Shown piece after piece: positions 1-7,321 of a stretch of 64,000 bases of DNA. The DNA is taken from the NCBI GenBank assembly GCA_936911875.1, contig CAKZGB010000020.1, positions 1 to 64,000 of the forward strand, read 5' to 3'. The stretch's first letter is position 1; every line of letters begins with the position of its first letter. Source of the stretch: an uncultured Lysobacteraceae bacterium (GTDB lineage Bacteria; Pseudomonadota; Gammaproteobacteria; Xanthomonadales; Xanthomonadaceae). The notes beneath the pieces were generated by a model that saw nothing but the letters and a program-made list of their open reading frames with translations, ran no database searches and was not told the origin of the DNA. The translations under genes were made by a program, and so were the position numbers.

Positions 1-550
1 ACTAATTGGGATTGAACTCTAAATCGCTGTGCTACTCAAATGTGGGGTAACGTCATGCCCGCGGCAGCGCGGTAGAAGCGGACTACCAATATCGGCTGTA
101 TAGGCAAAGTGTGCCTAAATAGGTTCATGCGTCAATAAGATGCGAAAGCCGGGCAAGGGCCCTCGCACAACGTTTGGGTTAGACCATGGATCTTTGTACC
201 GTCGCTCTCCGGCTGTAGTGTTCTGCCCTAAGTCGGGACCTCGTGACCTCCATAAGCGTTGGCATGACGAGCTCGTAAGAATTGCGTTAAATAACACATG
301 GTCCCTAAGCGCGGCGTCGGAAAATATCAGCAAATGACGGAAGAAAGGGTCGGTTAACCGGTATTTGTCTTCTCGGAAAACCCGCTTAATCTCCAAAGAT
401 TCCTGATAACATCGGGAATAAATATCTGGTGCTGATTGTGAGAATCAATGCAGTCGGTAAATTCAATGTTTTCAAATACTTGTGCGGGGGTAATTATGGC
501 GATCACGGGTGGCCTCACTGTTATTTCCCCGCATTTGAAACCTAAATGTA
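1..550. other. AT-richer stretch with no recognisable gene
   Basis: About 550 bases without a gene I can support. The composition is visibly more AT-rich than the rest of the window, which fits cassette or otherwise acquired DNA next to the integron sites downstream. Open frames of 65 codons (plus strand, about 140-337) and 93 codons (minus strand, about 115-396) lie opposite each other. Neither has a convincing ribosome site or a family I recognise. A small hairpin (TAGGCA/TGCCTA) lies at about 102-118. The stretch may be a gene-less or decayed cassette. Confidence 0.45.
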
Positions 551-557
551 GTTAAGC
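470..557 (+). other. Possible degenerate attC site ahead of the acetyltransferase cassette
   Basis: GTTAAGC at 551-557 fits the R' consensus GTTRRRY, and the next gene starts 5 bases later, as is usual in cassettes. Upstream is an imperfect inverted repeat: TTTCAAAT (470-477) with ATTTGAAA (533-540), and TGCGGGG (483-489) with CCCCGCA (527-533). I could not find a clear matching R'' box (RYYYAAC), so either the site is degenerate or its left end is wrong. The position and R' box suggest the cassette boundary is at 551/552. Confidence 0.35.
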
Positions 558-561
558 GGCT

Positions 562-963
562 ATGAAGTACTCTTTAAATCCAATCCGTCCCGAAGAATCA
601 CACGATTGGCTGCGCCTTCGAGATCTGCTTTGGGAAGCTGATGACCATGCGATAGAAATTGCGAGATTCTTTACTGGCGAGCTAGAGGAACCGGTTGAAG
701 TACTGATCGCACGCGACCTCGAAGGACGTGCGGTAGGGCACGTTGAGCTTTCCATCCGTGAAGACATAGATGGTCTGAATGGCGTCAAGACCGGATACAT
801 CGAGGGGTTGTACGTTGATGTATTGCATCGCTCAAGCGGTCTGGTCAGTCAGTTTCTGAGAGCATCGGAACAATGGGCAAAAGATCAAGGCTGTAGCGCA
901 TTCGCATCTGATCGGCAAGACCGAGTAATCATCCACAGGCGGTTCTCCGGTGGCTCCGCCTAA
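562..963 (+). CDS. AAC(6')-I-like GNAT acetyltransferase cassette gene, apparently with an internal deletion
   Basis: 133 codons in a gene cassette; the stop codon lies inside the R'' box of the following attC. The N-terminal two thirds resemble aminoglycoside 6'-N-acetyltransferases: WLRLRDLLW near residue 16, SIRED near residue 64, then an EG-V segment (YIEGLYVDV), W-KDQGC and a SASD-like FASD. In this family about 20 residues carrying the H-x-LGF acceptor/CoA region separate ASD from the final ERVIF-RK strand. Here FASDRQ runs straight into DRVIIHRR, so that segment seems to be lost in frame, giving a protein shorter than the usual ~145-150 residues. It may be inactive. The start ATG follows the cassette boundary closely and has no strong Shine-Dalgarno. 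Substrate is inferred from similarity only. Confidence 0.7.
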   Translation: MKYSLNPIRPEESHDWLRLRDLLWEADDHAIEIARFFTGELEEPVEVLIARDLEGRAVGHVELSIREDIDGLNGVKTGYIEGLYVDVLHRSSGLVSQFLRASEQWAKDQGCSAFASDRQDRVIIHRRFSGGSA

Positions 964-1017
964 CAATTCATTCAAGCCGACGCCGCTTCGCGGCGCGGCT
1001 TAATTCACGCGTTAGAT
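958..1017 (+). other. attC recombination site 1
   Basis: 60-bp site with R'' GCCTAAC at 958-964 and R' GTTAGAT at 1011-1017, enclosing an imperfect inverted repeat (CAAGCCGACGCCGC / GCGGCGCGGCTT) around a TTC loop. This is the organisation of integron 59-base elements, and the sequence closely resembles attC sites of aadA cassettes as I remember them. IntI would cut between G and TTAGAT. One base differs from the next two copies in the right arm (CACGCG rather than CAGGCG). Confidence 0.92.
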
Positions 1018-1125
1018 GCCAGATTTGGCGTTGCGTATGCTCACAGAAAATCGACAGCCGCAAGACTGTTTTTGGCAACTCATAGCCACCACTATTTATC
1101 CTTCATACCGTAGAGGAGATTGCAC

Positions 1126-1458
1126 GTGAAGAACTGGCTCTTTCTGGCTATTGCAATATTTGGTGAGGTCGTCGCAACTTCCGCACTGAAGTCCAGCCAT
1201 GGATTCACCAAGTTAGTTCCTTCTGTTGTAGTTGTGGCTGGCTACGGGCTTGCGTTCTATTTCCTCTCTCTCGCAATCAAGTCCATCCCGGTCGGCATTG
1301 CTTATGCTGTTTGGGCTGGCCTCGGCATCGTACTTGTGGCAGCTATCGCTTGGATCTTCCATGGCCAGAAACTAGACTTCTGGGCGTTCATTGGCATGGG
1401 ACTTATCGTCAGTGGCGTCGCCGTTCTAAACCTGCTATCCAAGGTCAGCGCACATTGA
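1126..1458 (+). CDS. SMR-family cation/quaternary ammonium efflux protein (cassette copy 1)
   Basis: 110 residues, the normal size for small multidrug resistance proteins, with four predicted membrane helices. Glu14 sits in the AIFGEV motif, the residue that binds substrate and protons in EmrE. Long stretches match QacE (ATSALKSS, YGLAFYFLSL, KSIPVGIAYAVW, GLG, HGQKLD). I chose the GTG start because it sits 7 bases after a strong AGAGGAGA site at 1112-1119. The gene and its attC form a 511-bp cassette (1012-1522) that is nearly identical to the next one. The likely job is proton-coupled export of cationic biocides or dyes, as a dimer. No promoter is obvious, so expression may depend on upstream transcription. 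Confidence 0.93.
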   Translation: MKNWLFLAIAIFGEVVATSALKSSHGFTKLVPSVVVVAGYGLAFYFLSLAIKSIPVGIAYAVWAGLGIVLVAAIAWIFHGQKLDFWAFIGMGLIVSGVAVLNLLSKVSAH

Positions 1459-1468
1459 CCGGGTTGGC

Positions 1469-1528
1469 ATCTAACAATTCATTCAAGCCGACGCCGCTTC
1501 GCGGCGCGGCTTAATTCAGGCGTTAGAT
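1469..1528 (+). other. attC recombination site 2
   Basis: R'' ATCTAAC at 1469-1475 and R' GTTAGAT at 1522-1528 bracket the same CAAGCCGACGCCGC/GCGGCGCGGCTT hairpin as site 1. It ends the first SMR cassette. The R'' of this site (ATCTAAC) pairs exactly with its R' (GTTAGAT), whereas site 1 has a hybrid pair (GCCTAAC with GTTAGAT), as expected when cassettes have been shuffled. Confidence 0.93.
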
Positions 1529-1636
1529 GCCAGATTTGGCGTTGCGTATGCTCACAGAAAATCGATAGCCGCAAGACTGTTTTTGGCAACTCATAGCCAC
1601 TACTATTTCTCCTTCATACCGTAGAGGAGATTGCGC

Positions 1637-1969
1637 GTGAAGAACTGGATATTTCTGGCTGTTGCAATCTTTGGCGAGGTCATCGCAACTTCCGCACTGA
1701 AGTCTAGCCATGGATTCACTAGGTTAGTTCCTTCCGTTGTAGTTGTGGCTGGCTACGGGCTTGCGTTCTATTTCTTGTCTCTCGCGCTCAAGTCCATTCC
1801 GGTCGGTATTGCTTACGCTGTATGGGCTGGGCTTGGCATCGTGCTTGTGGCAGCTATTGCTTGGATTTTCCATGGCCAAAAACTAGACTTCTGGGCGTTC
1901 ATTGGCATGGGACTTATCGTCAGTGGCGTCGCCGTTCTAAACCTGCTATCCAAGGTCAGCGCACATTGA
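1637..1969 (+). CDS. SMR-family cation/quaternary ammonium efflux protein (cassette copy 2)
   Basis: 110 residues, differing from copy 1 by five conservative substitutions (L5I, I9V, V16I, K28R and one I/L in the second helix), with Glu14 and all QacE-like motifs kept. The 511-bp cassette (1523-2033) also repeats the noncoding leader of copy 1 almost base for base, so this is a whole-cassette duplication that has since diverged, mainly at silent sites. The GTG start has the same AGAGGAGA site (1623-1630). Either copy may work as a homodimer. Because paired SMR proteins such as EbrAB exist, a heterodimer is possible but unproven. Confidence 0.93.
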   Translation: MKNWIFLAVAIFGEVIATSALKSSHGFTRLVPSVVVVAGYGLAFYFLSLALKSIPVGIAYAVWAGLGIVLVAAIAWIFHGQKLDFWAFIGMGLIVSGVAVLNLLSKVSAH

Positions 1970-1979
1970 CCGGGTTGGC

Positions 1980-2039
1980 ATCTAACAATTCATTCAAGCC
2001 GACGCCGCTTCGCGGCGCGGCTTAATTCAGGCGTTAGGC
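1980..2039 (+). other. attC recombination site 3 (last in the array)
   Basis: R'' ATCTAAC at 1980-1986 and R' GTTAGGC at 2033-2039 around the shared inverted repeat. R' differs from sites 1 and 2 (GGC instead of GAT), which marks the junction to a different downstream sequence. No further attC was seen after this point. Confidence 0.92.
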
Positions 2040-2055
2040 GTCACTTGGAGGTGTC

Positions 2056-2481
2056 ATGAATGTTGGAACAAACCCCATGTCAGCTGTCGCCAAAGGCACT
2101 TTCACCGTTGAAATGAAGCCTCAGTCCGAACCGGAAAACAGCGGCGGAGTGAGCTTGGGGCGGCTGTCGCTTCAAAAGAAGTTTGAGGGCGACCTTGTTG
2201 CCACCAGCCACGGTGAAATGCTGACTGCGCTGACGCCGGTTAAAGGCTCTGCAGGATACGTTGCGATTGAACGTGTGACCGGCACATTGAATGGACGCAG
2301 TGGCGCCTTTGTTTTTCAGCACACGGGCACCATGGCTCAAGGCGCGCAGCAACTGTCCATCACGGTGGTGCCGGACTCCGGCACGGAAGAGCTGAGCGGA
2401 ATCTCCGGCGACCTCAAGATCAATATCGTGGAAGGCCAGCACTTCTACGAGTTTGAGTATTCCTTACCTCAAAGCAGCTAG
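2056..2481 (+). CDS. DUF3224 family protein
   Basis: 141 residues with the DUF3224 pattern: an early G-TF-V strand (AKGTFTVEMKPQ), LSLQKKFEGDL, an S-GEML segment, Y-AIERV-GTL-GRSGAFV-QH and a C-terminal GT-EL-GISGDL--- region. The family is small and soluble with a beta-barrel-like fold and no established activity. The ATG follows GGAGGTG (2048-2054) closely. The gene begins 16 bases after the last attC, so it could be a final cassette that lost its own attC or a resident gene that caps the array. No signal peptide is seen. Confidence 0.8.
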   Translation: MNVGTNPMSAVAKGTFTVEMKPQSEPENSGGVSLGRLSLQKKFEGDLVATSHGEMLTALTPVKGSAGYVAIERVTGTLNGRSGAFVFQHTGTMAQGAQQLSITVVPDSGTEELSGISGDLKINIVEGQHFYEFEYSLPQSS

Positions 2482-2495
2482 GCCGGATAAGACAA

Positions 2496-2516
2496 GGCCC
2501 ACAACGTGTGTGGGCC
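2496..2516 (+). terminator. Hairpin between convergent genes
   Basis: GGCCCACA (2496-2503) pairs perfectly with TGTGGGCC (2509-2516) around a 5-base loop, 14 bases after the DUF3224 stop and before the convergent amidohydrolase. There is no T-run, so termination efficiency is uncertain. Confidence 0.5.
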
Positions 2517-2567
2517 CTGATGGCGTAACTGATCGAGTACTAAACCCGCGACAACGCGGCGTCCTGA

Positions 2568-3875
2568 TTATTTCTGGTTCAAATAATCCAGCGAGACCTG
2601 CAGCATCGATCGCACGCCGACGTCGAGTGAGCGCTCGTCGAGCATGAAAAACGGCGAGTGGTTCGATGGCGCGTTGACGACATCAACGGTCGGGTCGGTG
2701 GCGCCGACAAAGAAGAACAATGACGGAACCTGCAGCGCATAGACGCCGAAATCTTCGGCACCCATCTGCAACGGCGGCTCGGTCACGTTGGCAGCACCGA
2801 CCGCTGCACGCAGGCTGGGCAGCATCTTAGCGGTCAGGTCGGGGTTGTTGACCGTTGCGGGCGTTTGCGGCTCCGCCGGGATGTTGAGCTTGGCGGTGGC
2901 ACCGATGGCTTGGGCGCTGTGGGTCACGACATCGTTCATATCCTTGATGATCTGACGGCGCATCGCCGGATCAAAGGTGCGCAGCGTGCCGAGCATTTTG
3001 ACCTTGTCGGGAATGATGTTGTTGCGGATGCCGCCGTTGAACGCGCCGATGGTCAACACCGCCGGCAGTTTGGCGATGTCGGTGCGACGGCTGACAATGG
3101 TCTGCAGATTGGTCACGATGGCAGCGCCGGCCACAATGGGATCCACGCCGCCCCACGGACGAGCGCCATGGGTCTGACGTCCGGTCACTTCGATGTCGAA
3201 GAAGTCGCTGGCCGCCATTTCCGGCCCGCTGCGGACAGCGATCGTTCCGGCCGGAACATTGGCAAAAACGTGCAGCCCGAATACCGCCTCCGGCTTGAAG
3301 TCCTTGAACAGGCCTTCCTTGATCATCAGTGAGGCACCGCCTTCCTCGCCGGCGGGGGCGCCTTCTTCGGAGGGTTGGAAAATCAGCATGATCTGACCGG
3401 GCAGATCCTTGCGCATAGCCGCCAGCGACTTGGCCACACCGAGCAAGATGGCGGTGTGGGCATCGTGGCCGCAGGCATGCATCACGCCGGTGGACTGACC
3501 GTTGAACGTGGTCGTGACCTTGGAGGCAAACGGCAAGTCATTGTTTTCGGTGACCGGCAGAGCATCCATGTCCGCGCGAAGCGCGATCCGCGGCCCGGGG
3601 CGACCGCCTTCGATAATGGCCACCACGCCGTGATGCGCGATGCCGGTGCGCGGCTTGAGCCCAAGCTTGGTCAGTTCCGCGGCGACCACCTTTGCAGTGC
3701 GCTCTTCGCGATTGGACAGTTCAGGGTGCGCGTGGAAGTCGCGGCGCCAGTTCACGACCTCATTGTGGACGGACTTGACGGCGGCCTCGACCTCGGGGCG
3801 CAGGGTGGCGGACTGAGCAAACGCAGCGCTCGGTGCGAGCAATGCCAGGGCGAGAAGATGTTTAAGCGAGGCCAT
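2568..3875 (-). CDS. Secreted M20-family amidohydrolase/peptidase
   Basis: 435 residues from the ATG at 3875. The N-terminus is a Sec signal peptide (hydrophobic LLALALLAPSAAFA, cleavage after AFA). Metal ligands and catalytic motifs of the M20D/HipO group are present: RADMDALP near residue 103, ACGHDAHT, FQPSEEG with the catalytic Glu, and GLHVFANVPAGT. The family hydrolyses N-acyl or aminoacyl amides using two zinc or manganese ions. The signal peptide places this one in the periplasm. Upstream in-frame TTG codons exist but the ATG starts the signal peptide neatly. The substrate cannot be read from sequence. Confidence 0.88.
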   Translation of the reverse strand: MASLKHLLALALLAPSAAFAQSATLRPEVEAAVKSVHNEVVNWRRDFHAHPELSNREERTAKVVAAELTKLGLKPRTGIAHHGVVAIIEGGRPGPRIALRADMDALPVTENNDLPFASKVTTTFNGQSTGVMHACGHDAHTAILLGVAKSLAAMRKDLPGQIMLIFQPSEEGAPAGEEGGASLMIKEGLFKDFKPEAVFGLHVFANVPAGTIAVRSGPEMAASDFFDIEVTGRQTHGARPWGGVDPIVAGAAIVTNLQTIVSRRTDIAKLPAVLTIGAFNGGIRNNIIPDKVKMLGTLRTFDPAMRRQIIKDMNDVVTHSAQAIGATAKLNIPAEPQTPATVNNPDLTAKMLPSLRAAVGAANVTEPPLQMGAEDFGVYALQVPSLFFFVGATDPTVDVVNAPSNHSPFFMLDERSLDVGVRSMLQVSLDYLNQK

Positions 3876-3902
3876 GAACAAGATCCGGAGGTGTAGATCC
3901 CT

Positions 3903-4790
3903 TTACGCTAAACCATCTGTCAGCGCTTGACCATGCATGGTGCTGCTAAGGGCACTCAGGTGCAGCAGCAGGCGCGATAACGACACCACGTCCTGGTGAT
4001 TGTGCTCGCCCACGCGGCGCAAGTTGGCGGCGCTGCCGCCGTGCAGGTAGCTCAGCCAGGCGGCGGGTGCCTCGCTGCCGGGGAGATCATCCTCGCGGAC
4101 TACGCGCAGGACCTCGCGCTCGATCGTGCCGAGGCGACAGTTCTCGTACACGCCCTTATATTGACGGCGAGTGGGGTAGAGCAAATCTACATGGCGTAAG
4201 TCCTGCAGCGGATTGCCCAGGCGCCCAAGGCGGAATCGCGTTTTGAGCAGCGGTGCATCGTAGGATTTGCCGTTGTACGAGCACAGCACCGTCTGCGGCT
4301 GCAGCCACTGCGCAAACTCGCGCAACATGGCGGACTCCGCGCCGAGCGTGGTGGTTAGCAGTTGTCGCACACGCAGGTTGTAACGGGCGGAATCGTTGGG
4401 CACAAACTGCGCCACGCCAATCATGAAAGCCCGCGTGCCCGTGCCGCCGGAAAGTCCGGTGGTCTCGGTGTCGAAAAACAACACGGATTCCAGATCAATA
4501 GCATCGCCCCGGTCAAATGCGCCGCACAGTTCACGGCCGGAGCGCAAGTCCAGTGGAACGAGCGCCTCGTGCAGGTGCAGGCCGGGCGCGATTTCGGATC
4601 CCGGCACCGAGCGGTCGCGATGAGGCTTGGACGCCGTCTTAGTGGCTCGCGAACGCAGCTCGACCATGCGGCGCAACGTTTCGATCTGGTTATTCGGTGA
4701 AGGGCTGGCAGGCGCGGATGGCACCGCCGGCGTGCTCCGGCTTCCGGCTTGCTGCTTCAGTGCCAATAGGCGGGCAATCGAAAGTGTCAT
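3903..4790 (-). CDS. mrfB: RNase H-like DEDDh exonuclease, MrfB (YprB) type
   Basis: 295 residues with a low-complexity N-terminal stretch of about 80 residues, then an exonuclease fold. Visible acidic residues: FFDTETTGLSGG (first D and E), SYNGKSYDAPLL (second D), and HNHQDVVSLS (H and last D), which is the DEDDh set. The start ATG overlaps the stop of the helicase by 4 bases, so the two are translated together. The same pair in Bacillus subtilis (YprA/YprB, renamed MrfA/MrfB) acts in repair of mitomycin C damage. Function here is inferred from the motifs plus the pairing. Confidence 0.85.
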   Translation of the reverse strand: MTLSIARLLALKQQAGSRSTPAVPSAPASPSPNNQIETLRRMVELRSRATKTASKPHRDRSVPGSEIAPGLHLHEALVPLDLRSGRELCGAFDRGDAIDLESVLFFDTETTGLSGGTGTRAFMIGVAQFVPNDSARYNLRVRQLLTTTLGAESAMLREFAQWLQPQTVLCSYNGKSYDAPLLKTRFRLGRLGNPLQDLRHVDLLYPTRRQYKGVYENCRLGTIEREVLRVVREDDLPGSEAPAAWLSYLHGGSAANLRRVGEHNHQDVVSLSRLLLHLSALSSTMHGQALTDGLA

Positions 4791-7234
4791 TCGGCCTCGG
4801 CGGACAACAGCAAGCCCAACACGCGCAGCGCGGTCTGCCGCGGCGACAGACCATCGGCAAACTCATCGGCCGCATTCGGAATGGGGCCAACACAACTGGG
4901 ACAACCGGCAGCGCATGCGCAATTGCGGACCAGTTGTTCGGCCTGAGCCACCAGCATGCCCTGGCGTTGCCACAACGGCTCGGACAGCCCGACACCGCCG
5001 GGATAGTTATCGTACAGATAGACGGTAGGGGCAAAGCCCTGCAAGGCCGCCGGAGCGCAATCATCGCCATCGAGACTGCGGATTTGGCCCCGACCGTTCG
5101 AAGCCGTAACCGCCGACCAGGAGCCATCGCCCGAGCCAACCGCCCGCTGCAGATCTCGCCCCTCAGCCATGACTGCGACCCGCGCCACGACATGCAGCGC
5201 ATGCGCCGCGCCGAGGAAACCGTCGAGCGCATCCTGTCGCGACTCAAACGCCGTCTCCAGCACCCCTTGCGGCAACTGCCACCAGACCGCCGAAGTCTGC
5301 AACTCCTGATCAGGGAGATTGACCGGACCATAGCCGATATTTTCGTGCGTGTAGTAACGGATCTTCTTGTAGCCCGCAACGCGTCGCACCACATGCACCT
5401 CACCGTGGTGTGAGGCCCCCGAACCGCAATCGGTGACATCGAACGAGTCGAGTACTTTTAATCGCGTGTAATCAATGGCGTCGGTGTAGTAATCAACATG
5501 TGTCCGCGTGACGAAGGCTTTGCGGCCCTCCCAATCCAAGCGCTCGACCTGATAGGGCACGGACTGAATCATGTGAATCGCACCCTCGTACAGCATCAGC
5601 GGTGCCGAAGCGTAATCGACCTCGGCAATGATGGTCTGTCGGCCTTGGGTACGATCTACAACGACGAAGTTGCCATCGGCCACGGATCGCAGACTGACGG
5701 CATTGGCAGGGTAGCTGTCGGCAATCCATTCGAAACGATCGCCCTCGCGATGGATGACGCCATCTTGCTCCAGCAGTTCCAGATACAAGGTAGGGTCCAC
5801 ATGACCAAATGACTCGCCGGTCACGAACGGCAGTTCAAACGCAGCGCAGCGAATGTGATCGAGCAGGATTACCGGTTGATCGGCCGCGATGCGCGCATGC
5901 TCCGGCGGCGAGTCGGTAAAGAACTGCGGCTGCTGCACGATGTACTGATCGAGCGGATCGGAGCTGGCGACCATGACCCCGACGGCACTTTGCTGACGCC
6001 GACCGGCGCGTCCGAACCGTTGCCAGGTGGCGGCAATGGAGCCCGGATATCCGTTGAGCACCACCACGTCCAGGGCGCCGATATCGACCCCCAGCTCCAA
6101 CGCCGACGTGGAGACAATGCCATCGATCTCACCGCTGCGCATGGCCCGCTCGGCAGCGCGACGTTCGGTCGGTAGATAGCCACCGCGATACGCACGAATA
6201 CGCGCCGGCACCCGCGGGTCGTGATCAAACACATCTTTCAGATACTTAGTCAGCACCTCGACCATGGTGCGTGACTGCGCAAAGATCAGGGTCTTGAGGC
6301 CGGCCTGGATGGCCGTGCGGGCAATGCGGGTGGACTGTGATCTGGCCGACGCTCGTAAACCCAAATCGGGATTGACGATGGGCGGGTTCCACAAAAAGAA
6401 ATGGCGTTCACCGCTAGGCGCGCCGGATTCCGTGATGGCGTGCACGGGGCGCCCAATTAGCGCCTGCGCGTGTTCGGCCGGATTGCCGATGGTTGCCGAA
6501 CACAAAATATATTGGGGTCGTACCCCATAAAAATCGCAGATGCGCTGCAGCCGTCGCAGCACGTTGGCCAGATGCGAACCCAGCACGCCGCGATAGGTGT
6601 GAATCTCATCGATCACAATGAACTGCAGGTTCTCAAAGAACTGCGCCCACTTGGTGTGATGCGGCAAGATGGCCTGATGCAGCATGTCGGGATTGGACAC
6701 GACGATGTCGCCCTGCAGCCGAATGGCCTGGCGCTGATCACCTGGCGTATCGCCATCGAAGGTGGCAGCGCGCACACCCAACTCACCCGCAGCGTTGATA
6801 TCGAGCAGCTCCGCGACCTGATCTTGCGCCAAAGCCTTGGTCGGAAACAGGAACAGGGATTTCTTGCCCGCGGTCATGGCCGCGCTCAGTACCGGTACGG
6901 TGTAGCACAAGGACTTGCCCGAGGCGGTGGGGGTCACCACGCACACATCTTGCCCTTGCATTGCCGCTGTAATCGCTTGCGCCTGATGCGAGTAGGGCCG
7001 CTCGATGCCCCTTGAACGCAATGCACTCAATAACGAAGGCGGCACCGACGCCGGAAACTCTCCGTAGGCGCCTGTGCGTGCCGGCTGCACCCAGTGCGCC
7101 GTAATGCGGTCTTTGTATTTACGGGCCAGACGCTGCGGCCAATGCGCGGCCGAAACCGGCTGCGGCGCCGTGAGATCGAAAATGGAGTTGGGCAAAGGCA
7201 AGGACATAACGGCAACCCGCAGTGAAACTGCCAT
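4787..7234 (-). CDS. mrfA: DEAD/DEAH-box helicase with C-terminal DUF1998 zinc domain, MrfA (YprA) type
   Basis: 815 residues from the ATG at 7234, which has CGGAG 8-9 bases upstream; the alternative ATG at 7207 lacks a site. Domains in order: helicase core with SHQAQA (Q-like), Walker A TPTASGKS, DEIH, SAT, then the second RecA domain (STSALELGVDIG, QRFGRAGR). The C-terminal DUF1998 domain ends with a four-Cys cluster, CACAAGCPSC, as in MrfA. MrfA is a 3'-5' DNA helicase. With the overlapping exonuclease gene this suggests an excision-type repair unit for crosslinks or bulky adducts. An open frame extends upstream to 7717, but that part is antisense to the MFS gene and does not look coding. 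Confidence 0.88.
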   Translation of the reverse strand: MAVSLRVAVMSLPLPNSIFDLTAPQPVSAAHWPQRLARKYKDRITAHWVQPARTGAYGEFPASVPPSLLSALRSRGIERPYSHQAQAITAAMQGQDVCVVTPTASGKSLCYTVPVLSAAMTAGKKSLFLFPTKALAQDQVAELLDINAAGELGVRAATFDGDTPGDQRQAIRLQGDIVVSNPDMLHQAILPHHTKWAQFFENLQFIVIDEIHTYRGVLGSHLANVLRRLQRICDFYGVRPQYILCSATIGNPAEHAQALIGRPVHAITESGAPSGERHFFLWNPPIVNPDLGLRASARSQSTRIARTAIQAGLKTLIFAQSRTMVEVLTKYLKDVFDHDPRVPARIRAYRGGYLPTERRAAERAMRSGEIDGIVSTSALELGVDIGALDVVVLNGYPGSIAATWQRFGRAGRRQQSAVGVMVASSDPLDQYIVQQPQFFTDSPPEHARIAADQPVILLDHIRCAAFELPFVTGESFGHVDPTLYLELLEQDGVIHREGDRFEWIADSYPANAVSLRSVADGNFVVVDRTQGRQTIIAEVDYASAPLMLYEGAIHMIQSVPYQVERLDWEGRKAFVTRTHVDYYTDAIDYTRLKVLDSFDVTDCGSGASHHGEVHVVRRVAGYKKIRYYTHENIGYGPVNLPDQELQTSAVWWQLPQGVLETAFESRQDALDGFLGAAHALHVVARVAVMAEGRDLQRAVGSGDGSWSAVTASNGRGQIRSLDGDDCAPAALQGFAPTVYLYDNYPGGVGLSEPLWQRQGMLVAQAEQLVRNCACAAGCPSCVGPIPNAADEFADGLSPRQTALRVLGLLLSAEAE

Positions 7235-7309
7235 CAGCTTGCTCCGATCGGGTCTCAGGGCGTGAGACCACTTCAAACGAATGCAGATGGCATGCGGGTT
7301 AGGGCTGAC

Positions 7310-7321
7310 TACAATGGGCCG
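7310..7321 (+). promoter_or_regulatory. -10 box of a probable leaderless promoter for the MFS gene
   Basis: TACAAT at 7310-7315 lies 6 bases before the ATG at 7322, so the expected transcription start falls on or next to the A of the start codon. No good -35 hexamer is evident. There is also no strong Shine-Dalgarno before the ATG, which agrees with a leaderless message. Confidence 0.45.

Noticed and set aside
115..396. Overlapping open frames on both strands (93 codons minus, 65 codons plus)
   Set aside because: No ribosome site, no recognised motif, and each is antisense to the other; composition gives no coding signal.
2482..2567. A fourth attC after the DUF3224 gene
   Set aside because: A hairpin is present, but no R''/R' boxes matching RYYYAAC and GTTRRRY at the right spacing.
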